DNA from: Desmodesmus armatus
Lineage: Eukaryota; Chlorophyta; Chlorophyceae; Sphaeropleales; Scenedesmaceae
Reading direction: 5' to 3'
DNA: 64,000 nucleotides
Assembly (NCBI GenBank): GCA_007449985.2
Contig: VIIQ02000595.1
Coordinates: 357,501-421,500, forward strand
Made by a program: the position numbers and the translations under genes. The notes beneath the pieces were generated by a model, which was not told where the DNA came from, ran no database searches, and was given only the letters and a program-made list of their open reading frames with translations. Of the stretch, positions 34,601 to 41,280 are shown one piece after another; position 1 is the first letter of the stretch; every line of letters starts with the position of its first letter.

Positions 34601-36632
34601 GTGTGACACAACTTGGCACACTGTCAGCACTTCTGGCCCTGGTGTCTGCAGCCGTCCCTCTGCCATCACTTTTGCCCCTGCTGACTGTCCTTCCTTCTGA
34701 GGGCCCCCTGCCTCAACCCTTGCTGGATGTTGACAGCCACCCACTGCCACCAATACTTCTTGTCATGTCTGCACCCATTCCTTTGCGCTTACTCCTGCTG
34801 CCTTCACCCTTGCAGCTCAGCTTACCACTCACACCTCTCTGTTTGCACCCATCCTGCAGCACCTATCAGGATGTTGCATGGCCGTGACCCTCCCTCACAA
34901 GTGTATTACACGGGTGCTGTCATCTGCCTGCTGCTTTCCTCCTTTGCTAGAGCGAAACCCCCGGTAGTCAGGTAACCTGATTGATTTTTGTGTGGCCAGC
35001 CGGTGGGGGCTGCGCCCATCTTGGACACTACCAAAGAAGATAGAGTGAAAACCACCCCTAGTAACTTATAAACACAAAGCATCTACTCACCGTGGTCGCG
35101 CACCCATGTATCAGGCCCCAGTTGGTGCAGCACAAACACCAGCCGCTCAGGGCAAACAGCCTCGGGAAACACCAGCGTGACAACGCTGCTGGCAGACTCT
35201 GGGGCATCTGGATACTCAGGCACCTGCTCTGTGAAGCCGCCCTCTGCTGACTCCTCGCTCATGCTTTCTGCTGTGTCTGTTTGTTCGTATGTTCCTGCTG
35301 CAGGAGGGGCATCTGTAGGCTCTGATGTGACTGGCAGCTGCGGCATGAAGCCCTCGGGTGCGAAGGGTGTGCGCACGGCACGTTCGCCATGCTGAGAGGC
35401 GCAGAACAGCAAAGGAGGGACAGGGAGAGGTCGAGCATAGTGAGCAGCAGTGGCGCACACATCAGAGGTTGCCGACTAAAAGACAGCATGGGCAGCACAT
35501 GACACAGCAGGCTGCAACCGGAAGAGCCATGCATGGGTGCTGTGACGATATCAACCTGTCACATGCAGTTCCGTAGATCTTCCTTTGCTTTGCAGCGAGT
35601 GAGAGAAGAGCCAACCCCGGCCAGCCACCACCGCCAACAAAGTTGATGCAGCCCCTGCTGTGTCCTGTGCCGGCCCCATTGACCAGCTGGCTCTACTTTG
35701 CCAGCTGGTTCCCTCACCTGCTTGCTGTTAGGTGGCCTGCAGGCTGTTGAAGGCAGGATCCAGTTCTCCACCGCCCAGTGCAGGATGCAGTCGCGCCCGT
35801 ACTCAAGGGGGATGGTGACCCGGACGAAGTACTGTGCTGGGGGAGCCTCTGCTGCCTCTGTTCCCTCATCGAGAGAGGTCAAGCTAGCTGTTGGTGATGC
35901 TGGTCGAGAGTCTCCTGAGCGGTGGATGGCTACGGAGACACCGCAGTCAAACGTCACGCTTGACAGCTGCTGACCTGGCAGCTGCAGGGCAGCAGCACAG
36001 CTGGACCAAGCTGCTGTGGCTTGTGCTGCCAGGGCATCTATGTCAACTGCTGGTGCTGGTGCTGGTGCTGGCACGGATGCTGCTGGTGCTTCTGTAGCAG
36101 CTACAGAAGCTTCTGTAGCAGCTTGGGGTGCATCTGCAGCAGGAGCCTCACTGCTGCTGGAGCCTTTGCCTTTGGCCCTTTTTGCTTGCCCATTGCCGTT
36201 GCCATTGCCGTTGCTGTTGCTGGCTGGGGCATGGGTGGCACCGTTTGTGCTGCTGACGACTTTGTACTGGGCCTTGCTGCCGTTGCCGTTGCTGTGGCCG
36301 TTGCTGCCATTGGTTGCTGGCTCACTGAGGATGCTGTGACCGTTGCTGTGACCGTTGCTGTGGCCGTTGCTGTGACCATTGCTGTGGCCGTTGCTGTGGC
36401 CGTTGCTGTGGCCATTGCTTGCAGGCTTGTCAAACACATCAGGCAGGGCCACCTCCTGCTGCAGATCCTCTGCCGAAAACGCGATTACCTCAACTGCATC
36501 CCTGCTGTCGCATTTGACACGGCTGCTGGGCCTGCGGGCCTGCCTGCCTGCAGCTGGCCTGGTGGGGAGCGTGCCCAGAGCCCTACTCCGAGGCCGTAGC
36601 ACGCTACTGTAGCTGCTGCCAAGGAGCTGCAT
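13686..36632 (-). CDS. GWD1: Alpha-glucan, water dikinase, chloroplastic (starch phosphorylation)
   Basis: Twenty-one exons join in frame to 1420 residues: 36632-35718, 35391-35091, 34037-33891, 33558-33443, 33060-32890, 32405-32284, 31921-31854, 31530-31398, 31107-31014, 30617-30403, 29935-29839, 29597-29436, 29151-29047, 28775-28614, 23498-23265, 23060-22710, 22303-21935, 21606-21439, 14758-14637, 14300-14156, 13751-13686. The enzyme transfers the beta-phosphate of ATP to C6 of starch glucosyl units, opening granules for breakdown in the plastid. Residues 1-40 look like a transit peptide. An NGHS repeat follows, then one CBM45-like starch-binding domain at ~220-330. Family blocks include FHQKIHQASSPEDVIIAEAY and the phosphohistidine motif DVLSHVAIRAR (His ~908). 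The C-terminal nucleotide-binding domain runs from VVGAKACNLAKLRQKLPDW (~1015) through RSDTNGEDLEGYAGAGLYDS to the end DGRLAVVQARPQ. Plant GWD1 is about 1400 residues and usually has two CBM45 domains; only one is clear here. Introns 14 and 18 carry LINE nests and tRNA genes. Confidence 0.93.
14425..14510 (+). mobile_element. Solo LINE 3' end (extremely 5'-truncated copy) in dikinase intron 19
   Basis: About 85 bp matching the 3' terminus of LINE copies A-C: a duplicated GTCCATCCGTTGCT segment, the stem-loop GCAGC-GTA-GCTGC at 14469-14481, then GCCCGTGTAACACCTTC. It lies between dikinase exons 19 and 20, antisense to the gene, and has no coding sequence. Confidence 0.75.
14811..14882 (-). tRNA. 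tRNA-Glu (anticodon CTC)
   Basis: A complete 72-nt cloverleaf on the minus strand. The acceptor arms TCCTCCG/CGGGGGA pair over seven positions (one T-G). The D-arm contains GTGTAGGCGGTTATCA, the anticodon loop reads CTCTCAC giving CTC, and the T-arm contains GGTTCGAGTCC. TTTTT follows the 3' end within about 10 nt (Pol III terminator). The gene sits in intron 18 of the dikinase gene, in the same orientation, 52 bp upstream of exon 19. A TCAGGGTTTAGC element lies about 50 bp upstream. Confidence 0.93.
14933..14944 (-). promoter_or_regulatory. Telo-box-like element upstream of tRNA-Glu
   Basis: GCTAAACCCTGA on the minus strand, beginning 51 bp upstream of the tRNA-Glu 5' end. The identical dodecamer is found at the same distance upstream of tRNA-Ile (23774-23785). 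It resembles the plant telo-box AAACCCTA, which is known near genes of the translation machinery. Confidence 0.5.
14980..18072 (+). CDS. LINE reverse transcriptase polyprotein fragment (copy B)
   Basis: An uninterrupted frame of about 1030 codons within copy B. It matches copy A residue for residue from the segment SSGLASLLTQEEEVL onward, with only isolated differences (for example ALTVSL for ALAVSL and HTGTSC for HTCTSC). The reverse transcriptase motifs (LDFRKAYD, GVRQGCPLAPL, QYADD) and the C-terminal Cys/His cluster are intact. The endonuclease and the first ~60 residues of copy A are missing, and the frame starts within host sequence, so the product is unlikely to be expressed as a functional protein. 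Confidence 0.85.
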   Translation, partial: SSGLASLLTQEEEVLRQRRRQQWVHLGERPNPVMTKMLRPSQGASFIAGLHAPGSGHLVVGGVGLASIVGRRYAEVSTTPQVQPAAQQAVLQAMAQHSQRLTAEQAAELGSASVSVEEVERAILRTAPGKAPGVDGIPGELFRRYRQQLAPILAKLYSAVGATQQCPPGFLDGAVVPVLKPGGVHTNVDAYRPIQLLNYDYRLMAKLLANRLLQVAGVMIDPAQCAFLQHRHIGDSVRLLQLLPQVLRARHQTAIAAFLDFRKAYDTVSREFLFAAGEALGVGTGFLQWMKLLLTDTLTCAVVNGFQSSFFRCGAGVRQGCPLAPLMYLFAGQALLCHLKQCGIGIDVAAGRLVATQYADDVEPLLPGEADVSGLLEHLSVYGDATGQRVQPPKCQLLPLGQAVVDPAPVAGMAVRDTCKSLGVVFGSVGVVGVDWEHRLSIVRERVQKISRIPDLSMFGRAFAFNGYAISTLLYHAHFAGALPAEHARQLIKWASALVDAGLGPDDDQRRAPGVPRACMEAHPREGGLGLLPVRAHLHSRLACEAVQVLVGDARKPWVAVSRELLQHHVPVVPGGGYWGLALCDKGRLFRDAGGQLLPDPLRAFALGIRALPYIRHVGANPVQPGPWCYYVPLWSNPVVAQREQWDWYGQQRQVMVGLEFVVPDLLGLTQLQCAGQALHWLQLVEAICSIPDLGAREEAYRMHVWDPVLQHRPRYANMVVAREELAVLVAAIPSAWQDAARAVLRGRPSGRLPAVSEAQLTAARDRVCADLGWHTRNGDVVKLEALTVSLATQCQSLDALSAIADRHAAFRQRVLSVDMLQPIVGQLPEVTRVLRRWWKLRVPNEHKEAAWRLTLDAFPTAQRMHTGTSCVACGAAEPGVQHHCWECPVAGAVRAEIEGQLRAHRVGDAPPWLAADRGLQCAALWMGVKPHPRLHHIVWDMVCLAGIGAVDFGRRVAWAVAAEGPALPLLTVERIAGRAAVGEFWRVLADFAVSAIIPKRAQGLALTQQPFIAWHVVLSGGNGLRVVRH
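14980..18491 (+). mobile_element. LINE copy B, 5'-truncated, in dikinase intron 18
   Basis: Homology to copy A starts at about 14980 (TCCTCTGGCCTTGC) and runs through the stop codon, the 3' UTR, the stem-loop at 18441-18453, GTGTAAC and a short (CATT)n tail ending before 18492. It is about 200 bp shorter at the 5' end than copy A and differs from it at only a few bases. No clear target-site duplication was found: the right end abuts repeat E1 directly. It is antisense to the host gene. Confidence 0.88.
18492..19483 (+). repeat. Repeat E1: LINE 3'-end segment without reverse transcriptase
   Basis: About 1 kb that is nearly identical to E2 at 26632-27638, starting at GGCCTGGGCATGCC in both. 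It ends with the stem-loop GCAGC-GTA-GCTGC (19439-19451), CCTGTAAC and a (TTC)n tail, so it is the 3' UTR of a LINE subfamily related to copies A-C. It carries CAG/CTG runs and no coding sequence for reverse transcriptase. Confidence 0.75.
19484..19791 (+). mobile_element. LINE family F copy F1 (left part, interrupted by copy D)
   Basis: The 3' portion of a second LINE family recognised by GGTGGCGCCTTGAGTTAC, then GGGACATGGATTGGGTCCC, and ending CCTCTTTGTAAC. The end is duplicated at 21182-21193 on the far side of copy D, and the (GACT)n tail continues to about 21213. Confidence 0.65.
19792..21181 (+). mobile_element. LINE copy D, degenerate, nested in F1
   Basis: Bounded by a 12-bp target-site duplication CCTCTTTGTAAC (19780-19791 and 21182-21193). 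It is an older relative of copies A-C: the C-terminal part of the polyprotein is recognisable but diverged. The 3' end has the stem-loop GCAGC-GTA-GCTGC at 21135-21147, GGTGTAAC and a (TTC)n tail. Confidence 0.82.
19797..20788 (+). pseudogene. Broken LINE polyprotein C-terminus (copy D)
   Basis: Three successive frames together cover the C-terminal region of the LINE protein: 19797 to ~20030, then a frameshift to ~19994-20443, then an in-frame TGA and continuation at 20450-20788. The zinc-binding cluster (CCAACSVAVP...HHFWSCP) and the end VVRGNGLLVVRH align with copies A and B but at much lower identity. The reverse transcriptase core is absent because of 5' truncation. Confidence 0.8.
21182..21213 (+). 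mobile_element. Right end of LINE F1 with (GACT)n tail
   Basis: The second copy of the target-site duplication followed by GAACACTGACTGACTGACTG, the tandem tail of element F1. Confidence 0.6.
23651..23724 (-). tRNA. tRNA-Ile (anticodon AAT)
   Basis: A complete 74-nt cloverleaf on the minus strand. The acceptor arms GCCCTGT/ACGGGGC pair, the discriminator is A, the D-arm carries AGCTCAGTTGGTTAGAGC, the anticodon loop is CTAATAA (AAT), and the T-arm carries GGTTCAAGCC. A TTTTT run lies about 30 nt downstream. The gene sits in intron 14 of the dikinase gene in sense orientation, about 150 bp upstream of exon 15. Confidence 0.94.
23774..23785 (-). promoter_or_regulatory. Telo-box-like element upstream of tRNA-Ile
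   Basis: GCTAAACCCTGA on the minus strand, beginning 50 bp upstream of the tRNA-Ile 5' end. It is identical in sequence and nearly identical in spacing to the element upstream of tRNA-Glu. Confidence 0.5.
23786..24011 (+). mobile_element. LINE family F copy F-alpha, left part
   Basis: Sequence related to F-gamma (for example CACAAGGCCGCATC followed by TTCCATGCT) interrupted by LINE copy C. The left boundary is uncertain. The right part resumes at 25838. Confidence 0.5.
24012..25414 (+). pseudogene. Frameshifted LINE polyprotein C-terminus (copy C)
   Basis: The frame runs from the truncated 5' end to ~25110, where an 11-nt block (TGGTGCCTCCC) stands in place of the 7-nt CATCCCC of copies A and B. 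This shifts the frame; the correct reading resumes at 25124 and reaches the normal stop at 25414. Everything upstream of the C-terminal third, including the reverse transcriptase core, is missing. Confidence 0.88.
24012..25826 (+). mobile_element. LINE copy C, 5'-truncated, nested in F-alpha
   Basis: An 11-bp target-site duplication CATTCCATGCT at 24001-24011 and 25827-25837 defines the insertion exactly. The element starts in the second half of the polyprotein (GTTGCAGCACCATGTGCC) and ends with the stem-loop at 25783-25795, GTGTAAC and a (CATT)n tail. It shares the copy B variants, so B and C belong to one subfamily. It is antisense to the dikinase gene. Confidence 0.92.
25838..26080 (+). 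mobile_element. LINE family F copy F-alpha, right part, (CA)n tail
   Basis: Continues F-alpha after the copy C insertion. It has the family 3' UTR signature (GGTGGCGCCTATGTTAC, a GGCATAATGGATTGG block, CGGCAGCTTAAG) and ends GGGGCCTCTTGTAAC plus a (CA)n tail. Confidence 0.65.
26081..26575 (+). mobile_element. LINE family F copy F-beta, (GAGT)n tail
   Basis: A third copy of the family F 3' end: GGTGGCGCCTTAAGTTGC, GGGACATGGTTTGGGTCCC, ending CTCAATGTAACGAACAATGAGTGAGTG. No coding sequence. Confidence 0.6.
26632..27638 (+). repeat. Repeat E2: LINE 3'-end segment without reverse transcriptase
   Basis: A second copy of E1 with scattered substitutions and small indels (for example two extra CAG units near 27070). 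It ends with the stem-loop GCAGC-GTA-GCTGC (27590-27602), CCTGTAAC and (TTC)n. Confidence 0.75.
27639..28158 (+). mobile_element. LINE family F copy F-gamma, (ATC)n tail
   Basis: A fourth copy of the family F 3' end: GGTGGCGCCTTGTTAC, a GGATAATGGATTGG block, CGGCAGCTTATGG, ending CCCAATGTAACACAA with six to seven ATC units. Confidence 0.65.
30079..30216. repeat. Long hairpin in dikinase intron 10
   Basis: Arms 30101-30136 and 30156-30191 are complementary over 36 bp with two mismatches and a 19-nt loop. Weaker pairing extends outward to about 30079 and 30216. The structure lies wholly within the intron between exons 10 and 11. It resembles a small foldback element or a small-RNA precursor. 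Confidence 0.8.
32244..32260. repeat. Poly-C run in dikinase intron 6
   Basis: Fourteen or so consecutive C residues between exons 6 and 7 of the dikinase gene; on the coding (minus) strand this is a G run. Confidence 0.7.
34251..34512 (+). other. Organelle-like DNA insert inside the foldback element
   Basis: The first half has GC-rich palindromes (for example GCCTTGCCAAACGGCAAG, and GCTTACGCCC twice). The middle (about 34335-34455) is strongly AT-rich, unlike any other part of the window. The end is a truncated tRNA-Asp. This combination fits transferred plastid or mitochondrial DNA. Which organelle is uncertain. Confidence 0.5.
34457..34516 (+). pseudogene. Truncated organelle-type tRNA-Asp (GTC)
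   Basis: The 5' acceptor strand GGGGGAG, D-arm AGCGCAGATGGTTAGCGC, anticodon loop CTGTCAC (GTC) and the start of the T-arm (GGGGGTTCGAG) are present. The 3' half of the T-stem and the 3' acceptor strand are replaced by the foldback arm. It cannot form a mature tRNA. Confidence 0.75.
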
Positions 36633-37119
36633 GCTGCAGTACTGTGGCTGTGTTTGTGCAAAACGTTGCTACGGTTGCAAGCCTGAGAGGGCTGAGAGGG
36701 AGAGGACTGAGATGAAGGGCCCCTGCACAACAACAGCAAGCAAATTTGAGATATTTGCCTGTGGCTTGTCGGGGTGACCAAGCGTGGAAACAGCTTCACA
36801 AAACACTTTAAAAACAGGACAAACTTTCAGCTGTCCTCCTTGGTGCGTTGTTGCTGCCTACGTCTCGAACCACTGTGCACACTCACCTGGCTGGCAACGC
36901 CGGACGCCGAGACAACCTACGTACGGAGGAGCTGAAGCAGGAGCACAAAACGAGGCTCCTTGAAGACGAGGCTGTCCCCCTAGCGAGTGATCTTGAGTTG
37001 GGGAAGGCTTGCAAGATATGTATCTTGGTTGCGGTTGGAAATAACGCTTGCACAAACACGTTACAGTGAGAGGGGAGAGAAGAGAAGCTTTTATAAGCAG
37101 ATTTGGGACTCAACACTCA

Positions 37120-37124
37120 ATTTA
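37120..37124 (-). terminator. Candidate polyadenylation signal (TGTAA) of the RNase III gene
   Basis: TGTAA on the minus strand about 170 nt past the RNase III-like stop codon; a second TGTAA lies at 37061-37065. Confidence 0.4.
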
Positions 37125-37294
37125 CAACGTAAGCACCACAATCATTTCCCCCTCCCGCCACCCCGAGGGGAGGTCCCCCTCCTCTTGCAGCTGCAACTGG
37201 CTGCAAGCATGAAATGTGGGTGTCAAAGTTTTCAATGTTACCAAATCACTCCCTCCAACACCACCGAACACTCCTCCTGGACCACCACCACGCC

Positions 37295-38498
37295 TCAGAC
37301 TGCTTTGCTGCGGGTCTGTTGGCGAGCCCAAACGGGCATCCAAGACTTTTCATGAGTGGTGGGCGGGGTGGTGCGAACCAGCACACCTGCCATGCCAATA
37401 GCTGCTTCCAGGCCACTATCTACATACACAGCAGCTAGAAGCACGTCAAGGCATCGCGCCAGCGTCTGCTTCTGCTTCTTCCAGCTGCTGTTGGTGAGGA
37501 AGCTGTCTGCAGGACTCCATGGAGTGCCATCCAGCAGCATCAGCAGCATCTTGGCCCTGCACGCAACAACACAGTATGCAGTAGTTAGAGACAGGAATCA
37601 TAAGAGGGGGTTGGCCACTACCCTCAGCTGGGCGGTCCCACGGTCATCCAGCTGTCTGTCACCAACCCAGGTATAGAGGCTCTGTACGGTATGCTAGCCT
37701 GGTTGATCACACCCTCCACACTGATTCTTTGCAAACCACCACAACCAAGTCACCCGCCATCCACTCACACACCTGTGCCGCACTGTTGTCAGCTCAGCAC
37801 CGTGCTTGGACATCTGATGTACTTTGTAGGACTTGCCAGGCACCCGTACCCGGGGGTTTGCGCTGACAGGGCCCCAATCCACCCACTCCTGAAGCAGCGG
37901 CTGCTGCCCCAGCAGCTGTGCTGGCCACAGCTTTTCTCCTGCAGCACTGTCAGGCCTGTTGCTGTGCTGCATGCAGTATGCTTGCAGCACAGCAGCAAAC
38001 TGCAGGATGCTGAACCCCAGAAATCTCCCGCTCTCAGCCTCAGCACAGCAGCTGCCTGTCAGCATGAGCTGCAGCATGTGCTGACTGGCAGCTGCAAGGG
38101 GCTGCTGTGAGGTGAAGCAGAAGCCGCATCGCTCCTGCAGCTGTGCATCTATGGCATCCTGCAAGTCCTGCAGCTGCTGCACCCCGCCTGACACCTGCAG
38201 GGGTGTGCTGAGCTCAGCAGCGTGTGCGTGCTGAGCAGTGCCCAAAGGTGGCACTGCTGCTGCCGCACAAGCAGCACCGCTAGCACCTGCGGGAGCCGCA
38301 TCAGAAGCTGCAGGTCCTGTGGCTGCTTGCTGCTTTGAAGCAGCTAGGCTGGAAGCCACCCATGGCAGCAGCAGCTGCTTAAGGGTCTCATACTCAGAGC
38401 CGCAGTCAAGCAGCAGTGCCCCGACCACACCCTCGAACATCTCGGCGAGTGTGTCACTGGTCCATACCCCTGCATGCATGGCGCGGCTGCGGGTACGA

Positions 38499-38541
<43 letters not shown>

Positions 38542-40290
38542 TCTCGGCACTGCTGGTGCTGTTGATGCTGTCAGTTGTGCTGGGCCAGAACCCATCTGTG
38601 CCGGTACCACTGCTGCTTTGGCTACTGCTGCTACTGCTGCTTGTACTGGTGTCACTCGACAATTCATAGGGGAGGACCTGCAGTGTGCTGCTGCTCGCTT
38701 CGCTGTGTACCGCCTGGCAGTACAGTTGCTGGCTTTCCTGCACCTTCGTGTCTCCTTGCTGCCACAAAGAGTGCTGCTGCTGCTGAATGTGACCAGACAC
38801 GCCGTGCCGAGGCGTGCTGTGCTGGAGGTAAGCATCCAAGCCCCACTGGCGAGCTGTTGCTGCACAGCTTGCCCTGCTTAGGAGGCGGGATAGGTGTGTT
38901 GGCCAGTTACCGCTGCAGCAGCAGCAGCAGCAGCAGCAACGGAAAGCACCGGCAGGCGAGGCAGCGACACAGTCAGAACCAGTCAGCAGCAGCCATTCCT
39001 TGGTGGCGGTGGTCCAGGACGCACTTGAGAGGTAACAGGGACTTTCACTTGCCAAGTCGTGAAAGGTAGCTTTGCCAAACGATGTCCAAATGGCCATCGT
39101 TCATCATCTTTGCAGGGACTGGGTGTACAGCCATCATCACCCTGATGCAGGTTGTGCTACCAAACGGCTGGCTGATCATGCACACACGTGGCGGCTGTCA
39201 CTGCTGACCCAGTGAACGAACTCGCATCCACTGAAACTAAAACTGTTGTTGGGAAGCCTCTTTCTTTCACCCCTCTTCAACACAAAAATGCAACGAAAGC
39301 TTGCCGGAGATCCATCAGTAAAGTAAGCTCAACCCCACCTGATGGGGTCCTCAGTGCTGCCGTATGCCTTGACAGCGTGCTCAGCAAACAGCAGCCACAG
39401 CACAGCATCACCCACAAAGGCCAGCTCACGGTAGGAGGGCTGGGAGCCAGTAGAGTCATGGGTGCACGCTTGGTCCAACAGGTTGGCGTTCCTGCATGGG
39501 GGTAGGGCGGAAGCAAACATCATGTTCCTGAAATACATGGAAAGCTGCGGCATGCAACATATCACACAGGCTTGGCACGACCTTTGCTAATTCACTCCAG
39601 GCTGACAGCAGGAATTGCACAAGTTGGGCCCAGCGGTTGGGCAGCGGCACAGCGTAATGACCTATTTGACAGCACGCATTTGTTGCCTAGAGCCCACCTG
39701 AAGCTGTAGCCCAGAAGTGTCTGCAGTTCACGCATCTGCCTGGCCCTGTGGGCACCAACCTCTGCTGCACCACCATGCAGCATCCTGCTGCTGCTGCCAC
39801 TGCTGTCAGCACAAGGTGGTGCACAGGGGTTGACCCCTGGCAAGATGCAGGGTTGAGGCGACAATGCCTTGCGGCGCTTTGCTGCAGGCTGTACCAGCGC
39901 AGCTCCAGGAGAAACCTCGAATTGTGAAAATTCTTCATCACTGCTGGAGGTGAATGTGCTGCTGTGGACAAGCGAGGTCCCAGGGGAAAGAAGCTCGCGG
40001 GCCACTGCTGTTGCTGACCTGCCCTGGTAAGAATGCCAAGCAGTCTTCGGCGCAATCAACGATGATTTGAACCCTCCTGCAGCAGGTCAAGACCCTGAAT
40101 GGATAACCATGCCCGTTTGCCAAACAGGTTTGGGTGCACGGATACGATAGCATGTAGTGCGATCCAGTCCAACCTGTGACAGTACTGTCAAGCGCATGGA
40201 TATGCAGAGGCACTCACCCACGCCTGAAAGGAGCTGTAACCGCATCTTGAGAGTATTTCCAGGCTGTGTTAGCCGGTTGGCAGCCCTCAT
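37295..40290 (-). CDS. Tandem RNase III-domain protein
   Basis: Five exons join in frame to 655 residues: 40290-40218, 40076-39698, 39491-39339, 38873-37773, 37556-37295. The first RNase III domain begins LQTLLGYSFRNANLLDQA, has the signature ELAFVGDAVLWLLFAEHA and ends LAEMFEGVVGALLLDCGSEY. Between the halves lies RQWGLDAYLQH and a long Ser-rich stretch. Relative to bacterial RNase III, the Glu of LEFLGD is replaced by Ala (as in the Mini-III group, which has AYLGDAV), the Asp is kept, and the later Asp is Glu. A second domain (CGFCFTSQQ, GRFLGFSILQFAAV, then LARCLDVLLAAVYVDSGLEA) lacks the GD pair and is probably inactive. No double-stranded RNA-binding domain is seen. Plant RNC1-type organelle proteins are the nearest known design; a role in organelle RNA processing or splicing is inference. 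It diverges from the next gene with about 290 bp between start codons. Confidence 0.8.
38504..38540. repeat. CTG/CAG microsatellite coding for poly-Ser in the RNase III gene
   Basis: Consecutive CTG units on the plus strand read as AGC on the minus strand, giving the Ser run in the inter-domain region of the RNase III-like protein. Confidence 0.8.
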
Positions 40291-40578
40291 CCAAAGTATT
40301 CAGAGTCTGAAGGCTGGGCTATCCTGGCTATTGCTACAGGCAGTGCCTGGCTGATGCTGGCACAAGCGAAGCAGTGCAACCGATCGCGATCCTGAACTGA
40401 AGGTTGTCCACGCTCTGACATCTGACAGCCGAGAGGTCAACCTGGCAACGGGCCAGGTAAACCCCGGGAAGTGATGGCGTGTCAATGTTTGAATGTGCGA
40501 TCCATTGACTGCCTGAAGTCAGGGTGATATAAAAGAAGATATGACTAGAGAACATGCAATGCGCCCCCACTACAAGTC
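40291..40578. promoter_or_regulatory. Bidirectional promoter region
   Basis: About 290 bp separate the start codons of the RNase III-like gene (minus) and the ycf45-like-domain gene (plus), so both promoters and 5' leaders must lie here. No specific TATA or operator motif could be assigned. Confidence 0.5.
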
Positions 40579-41239
40579 ATGCTGGGCATGGGCAAAGCAC
40601 CGCTGCATTGTGTTGGCCCTCCCCCTCACCTCCCTGTCTCATTAGTCCATGCATATGCGTCTCCCGGTGTAGCTCATGCACCACCCAATTCCACATTCTG
40701 CAGTGCTCATAGACGGGTGCGACTGCTAGAACCAGATCCAGCAGCCGATGCAGATGCATTGAGCACCCCTCAAGCTGGTGCTGATGCTGCTACTGCTGGC
40801 GACGCCAGCACTGCAACAGCACCCACACTAGACGCCTCCCCTTGCAGAGTTGCTGCTGATAGCAGCAAAAATCTAGAAACCGGCGCAGCATGGACTATCT
40901 CAGCTGATGACGACATTGAGGATGCCGATGCAAGCCTGAATGCAGCTTACAACCAGCCATGGCAGCAGCAGCGGCAAGAGCAACAAGCCCTGCCACAGCC
41001 GCTGCTTACGCCTTTTTCAGCCCAGCAGCACCAACTGCTGCCTGTGAACAGCAGTGCCGCCACTCCTGACAGTGCTGAAGACGCCAGTAGCAGCAGCGCC
41101 AACAGCATTGAATCAGGCACAAGAAGTGCGGCAGTGAGGGTGAGGGGTTCAGAGGCCCATCCTACTGCAGCAGTAGCGGAGGCAGCAGTATCAGCTGGAT
41201 CAGCACCAGCCCATGGACTGGCGTCTGCTGCAACGTCGT

Positions 41240-41280
<41 letters not shown>

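Larger units (their letters stand above)
34163..34610. repeat. Foldback element with ~85-bp inverted arms in dikinase intron 2
   Basis: The left arm (about 34163-34250) and right arm (about 34513-34610) are inverted copies at roughly 90% identity. Shared landmarks are CCTGATGCACATGCCAGCTT, CCAGGTGGCACAGG and GTGTGTACCGTA. They flank about 260 bp of unrelated, AT-rich sequence. The element lies between dikinase exons 2 and 3. Confidence 0.78.

Noticed and set aside
35901..36632. Plus-strand frames with LLLPLPL-type repeats around 36.0-36.6 kb
   Set aside because: Antisense of dikinase exon 1 (transit peptide and NGHS repeat).
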